Shown piece by piece: positions 1 through 5,739 of a DNA stretch of 9,251 bases. This DNA is from an uncultured Polaromonas sp. (lineage in GTDB: Bacteria > Pseudomonadota > Gammaproteobacteria > Burkholderiales > Burkholderiaceae), in contig CAMLDT010000141.1 in assembly GCA_946479075.1 (NCBI GenBank), positions 1 through 9,251 of the forward strand, read 5' to 3'. Every line of letters starts with the position of its first letter. Position 1 is the stretch's first letter. The notes under the pieces are model-generated. The model ran no database searches and was not told where the DNA came from. It saw nothing but the letters and a program-made list of their open reading frames with translations. The translations under genes and the position numbers were made by a program.

Positions 1-442
1 TGGCATACGCCACCAGGTCCTTGATGCTTTTGATCGGCGAGTCGGCGGGCACCACCAGGCCGAAGGTGTAGCCGGTCAGGCAGGCGATCCAGGTGAAGTC
101 TTTCAGCGGGTCGTATTGCACTTTCTGCATGTGCGGGATGCGGAAAATGCCGTGCGGCAATTGCGTCAGTGTGTAGCCGTCGGGCTTGGCGTTCATCATT
201 TCATTGGCGCCGAGCAGGCCGCCGGCACCCGGCTTGTTGTCCACGATGATGGTCTGGCCCAGCGTCTTGCCAGCGCTTTCAGCAATGGAGCGGATCACGG
301 CGTCGGTCGAGCCGCCGGCAGGCCAGGGGCAGATGTAGCGGATCGGCCGTGCAGGAAAGGTCTGGGCGCTGGCCAGCGAGGGCAGGGCGATGCCGGCGGC
401 GGCTGCGGCGGCGGTGGTGAGGAAGTCGCGGCGTTGGGTCAT
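1..442 (-). CDS. Bug-family (TctC-like) tripartite tricarboxylate transporter substrate-binding protein, N-terminal part
   Basis: The reading frame on the minus strand starts at the ATG at 442-440 and runs off the left edge, so only the first 147 residues are present and the C-terminal lobe is missing. It opens with a twin-arginine-like leader (QRRDFL at residues 3-8, then an Ala-rich hydrophobic stretch ending LPSLASAQ), which indicates export to the periplasm. The mature part shows Bug-family hallmarks: PARPIRYICPWPAGGSTD, VDNKPGAGGLLGANEM and KPDGYTL, followed by YDPLKDFTWIA. Family members bind small carboxylates or related solutes and usually feed a TctAB permease; Comamonadaceae carry many orphan copies. 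The ligand cannot be read from this fragment. A GGAG ribosome-binding site lies about 8 nt before the ATG. It diverges from the gene at 621. The family call is secure; transport of a particular substrate would be a guess. Confidence 0.93.
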   Translation of the reverse strand, partial: MTQRRDFLTTAAAAAAGIALPSLASAQTFPARPIRYICPWPAGGSTDAVIRSIAESAGKTLGQTIIVDNKPGAGGLLGANEMMNAKPDGYTLTQLPHGIFRIPHMQKVQYDPLKDFTWIACLTGYTFGLVVPADSPIKSIKDLVAYA

Positions 443-620
443 GGGGTCTCCGGAAGATGTTGCAGAACTCAACCCGCAAGCGTAGCCAGAGGCGCACAAG
501 CTGTCATCAAGGTTTACGCGGGGCGCAAATTCTGCACGGTGGAACCTTTCGGTGGCCCTGATCGGTGCGGACTAAAATCGTTGTGCCTGCCCGTGCTTTT
601 CTCCGACCGATTGACTACCC

Positions 621-1145
621 GTGACTGCCATTGCTTCCTCTGCTTCTGACCCCGGCTTTTCCACTTCCCCCGATCTCCCCGACGACGACAACCCTGTGCA
701 GCAGCCGCGGCTGTGGTGCGGTGACGGCTGGAGCGCCCGCGTGATCAAGAACGAGGACGACGACGGCTGGGCCGTGGCGATGATTCGTGATGGCGAGCCC
801 GAACCTGCGCTGGTCGGGCCGTGGACCATGGGCCGCGACAAGAAAAATCCCAAGCCGCTCGACAGCACCGCGTTCAGCACCCTGGTCAAGACCGCGTCCG
901 AGTTTGTGCGCCGCCATGAGCAGCAACTGCATGCCACCTTGCACCAGAGCGTCGAGGTCGATTGCCGCGGCGCACGCATCACCGTCTCGCTGGACATTGA
1001 ACCCGATGACGAGAACCCGTCGGCGCAATTGAGCGCGCACGACGAAGCCGGCGAACAGCTCGCCAGGGTGCGCGTGGCGCCGGCTTTCAGGCTGAACCGC
1101 GCCAGCGCCACGGCCTGGGCCGACAAGGGCTTCGCGAAACCTTGA
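621..1145 (+). CDS. Acidic conserved-type hypothetical protein coupled to an Hsp70-like gene
   Basis: This is a 174-residue protein that I do not recognise. It starts at GTG 621; no ATG in this frame precedes the conserved-looking part and I see no strong Shine-Dalgarno. Residues 1-28 are low-complexity and Ser/Pro/Asp-rich. Residues 30-75 (LWCGDGWSARVIKNEDDDGW... LVGPWTMGRDKKNPKPL) and 76-175 look like a compact soluble alpha/beta domain with a charged middle helix (EFVRRHEQQL). There is no signal peptide or membrane segment, so it is probably cytoplasmic. Its TGA overlaps the TTG start of the next gene by four bases (TTGA, 1142-1145), which argues for translational coupling and a shared function with the Hsp70-type ATPase, perhaps as partner or adaptor (inference). 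A TAAAAT hexamer at 573-578 could be a -10 element, but no convincing -35 accompanies it. Confidence 0.8.
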   Translation: MTAIASSASDPGFSTSPDLPDDDNPVQQPRLWCGDGWSARVIKNEDDDGWAVAMIRDGEPEPALVGPWTMGRDKKNPKPLDSTAFSTLVKTASEFVRRHEQQLHATLHQSVEVDCRGARITVSLDIEPDDENPSAQLSAHDEAGEQLARVRVAPAFRLNRASATAWADKGFAKP

Positions 1146-2419
1146 CGGGGTCACCACACAGCTCGCTCGCCTGCGGCATCGACTTCGGCACCTCCAATTC
1201 GACGGCGGCCTGCGCCCGCGCCAACGCACCCGGCCAGGTCCAGTTGCTGCCGCTGGAGGATGGCAAGCCCACCTTGCCTTCGGTGGTGTTTTTTCATGCG
1301 GAAGATGCGCACATCAGTTACGGCCGCGCCGCGCTGGCCGATTATTTGGCGGGCGAGGAGGGGCGGCTGATGCGTTCGCTCAAGAGCCTGCTGGGCACCG
1401 CGCTGATCGATGAGCAGACCGAGGTGGCCGGCCGGGCGGTGCCGTTTCGCGCCTTGCTGGCGCAGTTCATCGCCGAACTAAAACGCCGTGCGGAACAGGC
1501 GGCGGGCCGCAGCTTCACGCGCGCGGTGCTGGGCCGCCCGGTGTTTTTTGTCGATGACGATGCCGCGGCGGATCGCCGCGCGCAGGACACGCTGGCGGGT
1601 ATTGCGCATGCGGTGGGCTTCACCGACATCGCCTTCCAGTACGAGCCCATCGCCGCCGCCTTCGACTACGAGTCGCAGGTCACGCGCGAGGAAAAAGTGC
1701 TGGTGGTCGATATCGGTGGCGGGACCTCGGACTTTGCGCTGGTGCGGCTGTCGCCCGACGGCGCGCAGAAGGTGGACCGCAAGGACGACATCCTGGCCAG
1801 CGGCGGCGTGCACATAGGCGGCACCGACTTCGACAAATACCTGAGCCTGGCCAGCGTGATGCCGACGCTGGGCCTGGGCAGTCTGCTGAAAAGCGGGTTG
1901 CTGATGCCTTCGGCGCCGTATTTCAACCTGGCCACCTGGCACACCATCAACTTCGCCTACACCCGCAAGGCGGCCGCGCAAATCACCGAACTGCGCCGAG
2001 AGGCGGCCGAGCCGGACAAGCTGGTCCGCTTGCAGGCGCTGGTGGACCAGCGTGCCGGCCACTGGCTGGCGATGCAGGTCGAGGCGGCCAAGATGGCGCT
2101 GTCGGATGCGGATCAGGCGCGCATGGACCTGGGCCGCATCACGCCCGGTGACAGGCTGGTGCTGGAGCGCGCCGATTTTGAAGCGGCCATCTCGGCGCTG
2201 GTGGACCAGATTGCCGCCAAGGTCAGGGGCCTGCTGCGCGAGGCGGGCGTGGCCGCAGAAGCGGTGGACACGGTGTTTTTCACGGGCGGCTCCAGCAGCG
2301 TGCCGCTGCTGCGTGCGCGGATTGCGGCTTTGTTGCCGCAGGCCCGCCGCGTCGAGGGCGATCTGTTCGGCAGCATCGGCAGCGGCCTGGCGCTCGACGC
2401 GCTGCGCAAGTTCGGCTGA
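1142..2419 (+). CDS. Hsp70/actin-fold ATPase lacking the substrate-binding domain (YegD-like)
   Basis: The 425-residue protein has the full set of Hsp70/actin nucleotide-binding motifs: phosphate-1 (GIDFGTSNST, 12-21), connect-1 (EPIAAAFDY, 168-176), phosphate-2 (VVDIGGGTSDF, 188-198), a second Gly-rich stretch (GGVHIGGTDFD, 221-231), the adenosine motif (VFFTGGSSSVPLL, 378-390) and connect-2 (FGSIGSGLAL, 409-418). It ends right after the ATPase domain, so the peptide-binding beta-sandwich and helical lid of DnaK are absent. It resembles the E. coli YegD group in length and in the LATWH-containing region around residues 262-280. The start must be TTG 1142, because no ATG or GTG lies before the phosphate-1 loop; AAGGG at 1125-1129 is a distant ribosome-binding site, and coupling to the upstream gene probably helps initiation. 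The function of such NBD-only Hsp70s is poorly defined; a chaperone or regulatory ATPase role is inference. Confidence 0.93.
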   Translation: MTGSPHSSLACGIDFGTSNSTAACARANAPGQVQLLPLEDGKPTLPSVVFFHAEDAHISYGRAALADYLAGEEGRLMRSLKSLLGTALIDEQTEVAGRAVPFRALLAQFIAELKRRAEQAAGRSFTRAVLGRPVFFVDDDAAADRRAQDTLAGIAHAVGFTDIAFQYEPIAAAFDYESQVTREEKVLVVDIGGGTSDFALVRLSPDGAQKVDRKDDILASGGVHIGGTDFDKYLSLASVMPTLGLGSLLKSGLLMPSAPYFNLATWHTINFAYTRKAAAQITELRREAAEPDKLVRLQALVDQRAGHWLAMQVEAAKMALSDADQARMDLGRITPGDRLVLERADFEAAISALVDQIAAKVRGLLREAGVAAEAVDTVFFTGGSSSVPLLRARIAALLPQARRVEGDLFGSIGSGLALDALRKFG

Positions 2420-2447
2420 CGGCGAACGCGCCATTCTCCGCAGACCC

Positions 2448-2483
2448 AAGCGCCCCCGCCGGTGGTAACCCGCGGGGGCGTTT
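2448..2483 (+). terminator. Rho-independent-type terminator after the Hsp70-like gene
   Basis: A hairpin with arms 2448-2459 and 2472-2483 forms 12 pairs (one of them G-T), built around CGCCCCCGC / GCGGGGGCG, with a 12-nt loop. The arms start with AA and end with TTT, so it can act on the plus strand, although the T tract is short (three Ts, then GCCTT). It lies 28 nt after the stop codon of the Hsp70-like gene and ahead of the Lrp gene, so it separates the two transcription units. Confidence 0.8.
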
Positions 2484-2594
2484 GCCTTGCACCACGAACC
2501 GGTAAGTCCGTTTGCCAGCAGCCAGTATGCGCGTCAGGCCGCAGAAAGTGCTTCCGTTTTTTCTGATGATTGCTGGCCATATCAGTAATAATGA

Positions 2595-2631
2595 CTTCAT
2601 AACTTGAAAAATGAAGGAAATATTGCTTCAT
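2595..2631 (+). promoter_or_regulatory. Putative Lrp-type operator over the start of the regulator gene
   Basis: The hexamer CTTCAT and its complement ATGAAG occur three times with regular spacing: CTTCAT 2595-2600, ATGAAG 2611-2616 and CTTCAT 2626-2631. The last two form an AT-centred near-palindrome (2611-2631) whose core, AAGGAAATATTGCTT (2614-2628), fits the E. coli Lrp consensus as I remember it at about 11 of 15 positions. It covers the ribosome-binding site and the ATG at 2630. Lrp/AsnC proteins commonly autoregulate, so binding here would repress their own gene (inference). An AT-rich TAATAAT at 2586-2592 just upstream is a possible -10, without a clear -35. Confidence 0.5.
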
Positions 2632-3088
2632 GGATAAAACCGACCGAAAAATCCTGCAGGTTTTGCAGGCCAACGCCCGGGCCAGCCTGCAGGAGATCGG
2701 CCAGGCCGTGGGCCTGAGCCACACGCCGTGCTGGAGCCGCATCAAGAAGATGGAAGAGTCCGGCGTGATCGAGGGTTACACCGTGCGCATCAATGCCGCG
2801 GCGCTGGACCTGGCCGACACCGTGCTGGTGCAGGTCACGCTCGACAGCCACTCGGACAACACGCTGGAAAAATTCGGCGAGACGCTGGCGAAAATTCCGG
2901 AAGTGATCGAGGCCTACCTGGTCTCTGGTGACTACGACTATTTGCTGCGCATCGCCGTGAGCGGCACGCGCGACTACGAACGCCTGCTGCGTGAGCGCCT
3001 CTACAAGATCAAGGGCATACGCCACAGCAAGTCCAGCTTCGTGCTGCGCACCCTCAAAAAAGCCGACCTGCCGCTCATGCCCGCCTGA
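2630..3088 (+). CDS. Lrp/AsnC family transcriptional regulator
   Basis: A 152-residue protein of typical family length. The N-terminal winged helix-turn-helix spans roughly residues 4-50 (DRKILQVLQANARASLQEIG, then GLSHTPCWSRIKKMEESGVI). The C-terminal RAM/AsnC effector and oligomerisation domain spans about 65-138 and carries the family signature GDYDYLLRIAV (100-110). Such proteins form dimers to octamers and sense amino acids or related metabolites; they regulate amino-acid metabolism and transport. The ATG at 2630 is preceded by AAGGAA (2614-2619, 10 nt spacing), and an operator-like repeat overlaps this region. It converges tail to tail with a DMT permease only 13 nt away; regulation of that permease is possible but not shown. 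The effector cannot be read from the sequence. Confidence 0.95.
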   Translation: MDKTDRKILQVLQANARASLQEIGQAVGLSHTPCWSRIKKMEESGVIEGYTVRINAAALDLADTVLVQVTLDSHSDNTLEKFGETLAKIPEVIEAYLVSGDYDYLLRIAVSGTRDYERLLRERLYKIKGIRHSKSSFVLRTLKKADLPLMPA

Positions 3089-3101
3089 GACCGGCGCGCG
3101 T

Positions 3102-3989
3102 TCACTGAGGTTCGCGCAGGGCGCGCGTGCGCACCCAGGCCATGCGCGCTTCGGTCAGCGCCACGCCGAGTCCGGCCAGGCAGATCAGCGCGATGCCCAG
3201 GGCGGTGGTTTTGCCGGGCACCTGGTCAAACACCAGCCAGCCCAGGGTCGCGGCGCTGATGATCTGCATGTAGCTGAAGGGCGCCAGCAAGCTGGCCGGG
3301 CTTTTGCGGTAGGCCGCCGCCTGCAGCCAGTGGCCGAAGAAACCGGTGGCGCCGGTGGACACCAGCAGCACCCACCCCCAGAACGGCAGGTCAGGCGTGA
3401 TCCAGAACCAGGGCAGCGCCAGGGTCAAGGCCGCCGTGCCAAACAGGCCACCGTAGTAGTTGGTGGTCAGCGGGTCGTCATGCGCGACACGGCGGGTGGA
3501 GATCTGAAACAGCGCAAAGGTGAAGGCGGTCAACAGGCCGAGGGCCACACCGACGGGGTCGAGCTGTGAGCCTGGCCGCACCACCACCAGCATGCCGGCA
3601 AAGCCAAGCAGCACACCCAGCCAGCGGTGCAGGCGATGCGCTTCCTTGAGCAGCCAGGGCGCCATCGCCATCACAAACAGCGGCGCCATGAAGTTGATGG
3701 CGGTCGCTTCGGCCAGCGGCAGGCGGGCCAGCACCGAAAAAAACAGCACGGTGGTGGCGATCATCAGGAAGCCGCGCACAAGCTGGCGGGGCAGCGACTG
3801 CGTCTTGAACATGGCCTTGCCGCGCTGCGGCAGCACGATGGCGGTCATGAGCACCGTGTGCACGGTGTAGCGCATCCATGAAACCATCAGCACCGGCACC
3901 CCCGCCAGCACCAGCCACTTGCCGGAGGCGTCCAGTGTGGAAAGCAGCCACAGGCCGGCGATGTGAAGGAGGATTCCGCTCTTGTTCAT
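3102..3989 (-). CDS. DMT superfamily (EamA-type) inner-membrane permease
   Basis: A 295-residue, very hydrophobic protein with about ten predicted transmembrane helices arranged as two EamA repeats (about residues 5-137 and 145-280). Typical DMT features include VSWMRY in TM2, LPLAEATAINFMAPLFV in TM4 and ASLLAPFSYMQIISAATLGW in the second repeat. EamA/RhaT permeases export or exchange small metabolites such as amino acids or S-adenosylmethionine; the substrate here is unknown. The ATG at 3989-3987 precedes the first helix directly, but no good Shine-Dalgarno is visible. Upstream, 43 nt before the start, the minus strand reads TATAAA (4037-4032) at the edge of a dispersed repeat, a possible -10 without a matching -35. 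The C-terminal tail is basic (RTRALREPQ), as expected for a cytoplasmic end. Confidence 0.92.
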   Translation of the reverse strand: MNKSGILLHIAGLWLLSTLDASGKWLVLAGVPVLMVSWMRYTVHTVLMTAIVLPQRGKAMFKTQSLPRQLVRGFLMIATTVLFFSVLARLPLAEATAINFMAPLFVMAMAPWLLKEAHRLHRWLGVLLGFAGMLVVVRPGSQLDPVGVALGLLTAFTFALFQISTRRVAHDDPLTTNYYGGLFGTAALTLALPWFWITPDLPFWGWVLLVSTGATGFFGHWLQAAAYRKSPASLLAPFSYMQIISAATLGWLVFDQVPGKTTALGIALICLAGLGVALTEARMAWVRTRALREPQ

Positions 3990-4033
3990 GGGGTGCTGGG
4001 TGCGCTGCCCTGTGGCAGCGGGAGCCCTGAGTT

Positions 4034-4095
4034 TATATGCAAAAAAGGGCTGTAGCCCTTGCCCGTCAAGCGCAACGAGCTATCAAATCAGGAGC
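4034..4095 (+). repeat. Dispersed intergenic repeat, copy A
   Basis: This 62-bp element aligns along its whole length with 5634-5696 in the same orientation. Shared blocks are TATA at the left edge, an AAA-rich segment, GGCT..AGCCC, GTCAAGCGCAA-like sequence, then AGCTATCAAA and GGAGC at the right edge. Copy A contains the hairpin AAGGGCT-GT-AGCCCTT (4045-4060). I recall similar short elements scattered between genes in Polaromonas, Rhodoferax and related genera, which is the basis for calling it a family rather than chance. It lies between the kinase-like gene and the DMT permease, both on the minus strand. Confidence 0.6.
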
Positions 4096-4143
4096 GCGCG
4101 GGCGCACCGGGCACCGGACTTCCCGCTTGCGGAATGCGGGGGA

Positions 4144-4848
4144 TCAGACGGTGAGGTCGGCGTCTTCGCTGGCCGCGAAACGCATTTCCGCGTGGTCGCT
4201 GCCGTGGGTCAGGGGCACCTGCTCGGCGGTGGCCAGGGCCTGCACGTCGTGCCAGCCGAGCTTGCGGTAGGCACGCGGATCCTCACCCGGCGCGGCGTCG
4301 GGCTCGCTGATGACGCGGAGGGTCACGCGGGTTTCGCCGTCCGACGTCTCGCTGGCGATCTCGATGCGGGCCGGTGCGGGTGCGGCATCGGTCAGGGCGA
4401 TCAGCGCGGCGGTGAACACGCTGCGCAGCGCGAACACCGAGGTCGCGGCCTCCGATGCAGCGACGTTGTTGGCGACGGTAAACCCCCGAAACGCCAGGTC
4501 GGTGGCCAGCATGCCCACACATTCCTCAATCCCGGCGTGGATGTTGACGGCGCCGTTGTCCTTGGGCGCCACCCAGGTCAGCAGGTTCATGCTGGCACCG
4601 GCGGCCGAGCGCGCCAGCGTGGCGATGGACTTGCTGTTCTCGCGCAGCACCGCCAGATCAGGCTGCGCTGCCTGCAACCGGCGGTCCATGATGGCGGACA
4701 CCATGCCGATGGGCTGCATGGTGCCGGCCAAGTGGTGGCGCAAGGTCGGGGCGATGCGCCTGAGCAGGGCGTAACGGGCGGATTCCTCCTGCAGTCCCTG
4801 GTGGCCGGCGTCCACAGCGGCTGTGGCGGGGGCTTGTTGTTCAGTCAT
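4144..4848 (-). CDS. Orphan histidine-kinase-like protein with DHp helices and a degenerate ATPase region
   Basis: The 234-residue soluble protein is read from ATG 4848, which has GAGGA five or so bases upstream; a GTG 48 nt further upstream lies inside a terminator hairpin and has no ribosome-binding site. Residues about 25-58 (RYALLRRIAPTLRHHLAGTM, then QPIGMVSAIMDRRL) look like the first helix of a dimerisation and histidine-phosphotransfer domain, with His38/His39 as the candidate phospho-acceptor. Residues 63-93 would form the second helix. Residues 104-228 have the position and spacing of a HATPase_c domain, but the N-box Asn (TAALIALTDA at 146-155) and the G1/G2 Gly boxes are not recognisable. 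It may be a phosphotransferase, a pseudokinase or a ChpT-like scaffold. No receiver, sensor or membrane segment is present, and no response regulator gene is nearby. The assignment rests on pattern reading only. Confidence 0.7.
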   Translation of the reverse strand: MTEQQAPATAAVDAGHQGLQEESARYALLRRIAPTLRHHLAGTMQPIGMVSAIMDRRLQAAQPDLAVLRENSKSIATLARSAAGASMNLLTWVAPKDNGAVNIHAGIEECVGMLATDLAFRGFTVANNVAASEAATSVFALRSVFTAALIALTDAAPAPARIEIASETSDGETRVTLRVISEPDAAPGEDPRAYRKLGWHDVQALATAEQVPLTHGSDHAEMRFAASEDADLTV

Positions 4849-4867
4849 AAATCCTCGGTCGGGCATC

Positions 4868-4920
4868 AAAAAAAAGGCTGCCGCCAGCAGCCTCACACAT
4901 CAGTTGCTGCTGGCGCAGCC
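4868..4920 (-). terminator. Intrinsic terminator in the leader of the kinase-like gene (attenuator candidate)
   Basis: On the minus strand the arm GGCTGCGCCAGCAGC (4920-4906) pairs with GCTGCTGGCGGCAGCC (4891-4876): 15 pairs with one bulged base and a 14-nt loop. It is followed at once by eight Ts (4875-4868). This is the strongest intrinsic terminator in the window. It ends 19 nt before the ATG of the downstream gene, and no minus-strand gene that it could serve is visible between it and the divergent gene at 5155. It therefore most likely truncates transcripts of the kinase-like gene or defines a leader RNA of about 60 nt. Confidence 0.85.
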
Positions 4921-4936
4921 GGAAATCGCGCTGGTG

Positions 4937-4965
4937 ATCCTATCATCCGGCCCCTGGAATTTCAG
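4937..4965 (-). promoter_or_regulatory. Sigma-70-type promoter with extended -10 for the kinase-like gene
   Basis: On the minus strand CTGAAA (4965-4960, -35), a 17-bp spacer and TAGGAT (4942-4937, -10) occur with TGA directly before the -10, an extended -10 motif. Transcription would begin near 4930, about ten bases before the terminator hairpin. Each hexamer matches the consensus at four positions, and spacing and the TGn element support it. Confidence 0.5.
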
Positions 4966-5016
4966 CCGTTTTCAAGGTGGCGTCAGGGGTGCGGCGGCAG
5001 GTCAGGGCGCGCATGG

Positions 5017-5028
5017 ACTGCATGCAGT
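5017..5028. other. Perfect 12-bp palindrome in a divergent intergenic region
   Basis: ACTGCATGCAGT is a perfect palindrome lying between the minus-strand kinase-like gene and the plus-strand DUF2721 gene. It could be an operator half-site arrangement for a dimeric regulator, or chance. The rest of 4966-5154 holds no gene on either strand that I can support; TTGTC (5052-5056) and GACAA (5067-5071) form another small inverted repeat. Confidence 0.25.
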
Positions 5029-5154
5029 GTGCCGCCTGCCGGGGCCTGCGCTTGTCAGACAGGGGCGACAATTTCCTGCAACTGCCGTGTTCCGGCCGCG
5101 CTGTGCGGGGGCCATGAGAAAATGCGGCCCTTTCCACCAACCTGCGGAGCCCGG

Positions 5155-5676
5155 ATGAACTTTGCATCTGACCTTGCCACGGTGACCCACGGCATACAGC
5201 TCGCGGTGGCGCCGGTGTTTTTGCTGACCGCTGTCTCCGGCATGATCGCCGCAGTCGCCGGCCGGCTGGCACGCATCATCGACCGCGCACGTTATCTGGA
5301 AAACCGCCTGGAGACCGGCGGGGTCGAGGAAAGCCGGGCCAACAAGATGTATGCCGAACTTGGTGAACTGCGGCACCGCGGCTGGCTGGTCAATGGCTGC
5401 CTGGCGCTGCTGACCTTTTGCGCGCTGCTGATCGGCTTGACCATCGTGCTGCTTTTTCTCGGCGAAACCGTCGACCTACCGATCCTGAAGATCGCCACCG
5501 TCAGTTTTCTGTCTGGTGTGGCCTGTTTTCTGCTGGCGCTTTTGTGTTTTCTGGCCGAGACCCTGCTGGCCACGCGCCTGCTCCAATTTGCCGAGTTGCC
5601 GGTGCAGCCGCCTGTGCTGCAGCTGCCTGTGGATATAGAGCCAAATGAGGCTCCAGCCCACGACAGCCGGGCGTAA
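5155..5676 (+). CDS. DUF2721 family inner-membrane protein
   Basis: A 173-residue membrane protein with three predicted helices at about 14-36, 77-102 and 113-138. Between helices 1 and 2 is the family-typical basic stretch GRLARIIDRARYLENRLE (36-53), and helix 3 leads into FLAETLLATRLLQF. The family is widespread in bacteria and has no established function. ATG 5155 is chosen because GGAG (5146-5149) sits five bases upstream and the helix pattern starts there; the open frame continues far upstream without meaning. The last 14 residues, DIEPNEAPAHDSRA, and the stop codon lie inside dispersed repeat copy B, so the native C-terminus has probably been replaced or extended. It diverges from the kinase-like gene. 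Confidence 0.88.
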   Translation: MNFASDLATVTHGIQLAVAPVFLLTAVSGMIAAVAGRLARIIDRARYLENRLETGGVEESRANKMYAELGELRHRGWLVNGCLALLTFCALLIGLTIVLLFLGETVDLPILKIATVSFLSGVACFLLALLCFLAETLLATRLLQFAELPVQPPVLQLPVDIEPNEAPAHDSRA

Positions 5677-5696
5677 GCAGCTATCAAAAACGGAGC
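5634..5696 (+). repeat. Dispersed intergenic repeat, copy B, overlapping a gene end
   Basis: This 63-bp copy has the same orientation as 4034-4095. It begins TATAGAGCCAAATGAGGCTC and ends AGCTATCAAAAACGGAGC, and contains the short hairpin GAGCC-AAATGA-GGCTC (5638-5653). It supplies the last 14 codons and the TAA (5674-5676) of the DUF2721 gene and extends 20 bp into the gap before the isochorismatase-like gene. The two copies differ at many central positions, so they are diverged members rather than a recent duplication. Confidence 0.6.
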
Positions 5697-5739
5697 GCCT
5701 TGCTGCTTCGTTTCCTTTTGACCTTTCAGGACTTTTCCC

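Noticed and set aside
461..536. Inverted repeat TGCAGAA (461-467) / TTCTGCA (530-536) upstream of the Bug gene
   Set aside because: Seven bases separated by 62 nt is easily chance, and no promoter elements fit around it.
1478..2449. A 323-codon minus-strand open frame opposite the Hsp70-like gene
   Set aside because: Arg/Gln/His-rich translation typical of an antisense shadow in GC-rich DNA, while the plus strand carries all Hsp70 motifs.
4122..4140. Hairpin CCCGC/GCGGG after the kinase-like gene as a terminator
   Set aside because: Only five pairs and no T tract on the minus strand.
4849..4896. Longer N-terminus for the kinase-like protein starting at GTG 4896
   Set aside because: The start would lie inside the terminator hairpin with no ribosome-binding site, and the added residues come from the hairpin arm and T tract; ATG 4848 has GAGGA.
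3982..5154. A 564-codon plus-strand open frame that runs from 3982 into the DUF2721 gene
   Set aside because: It runs antisense through the kinase-like gene, repeat A and the terminator, and its translation is Gly/Arg/His-rich low-complexity sequence. Only the part from 5155 has a ribosome-binding site and a membrane-protein pattern.
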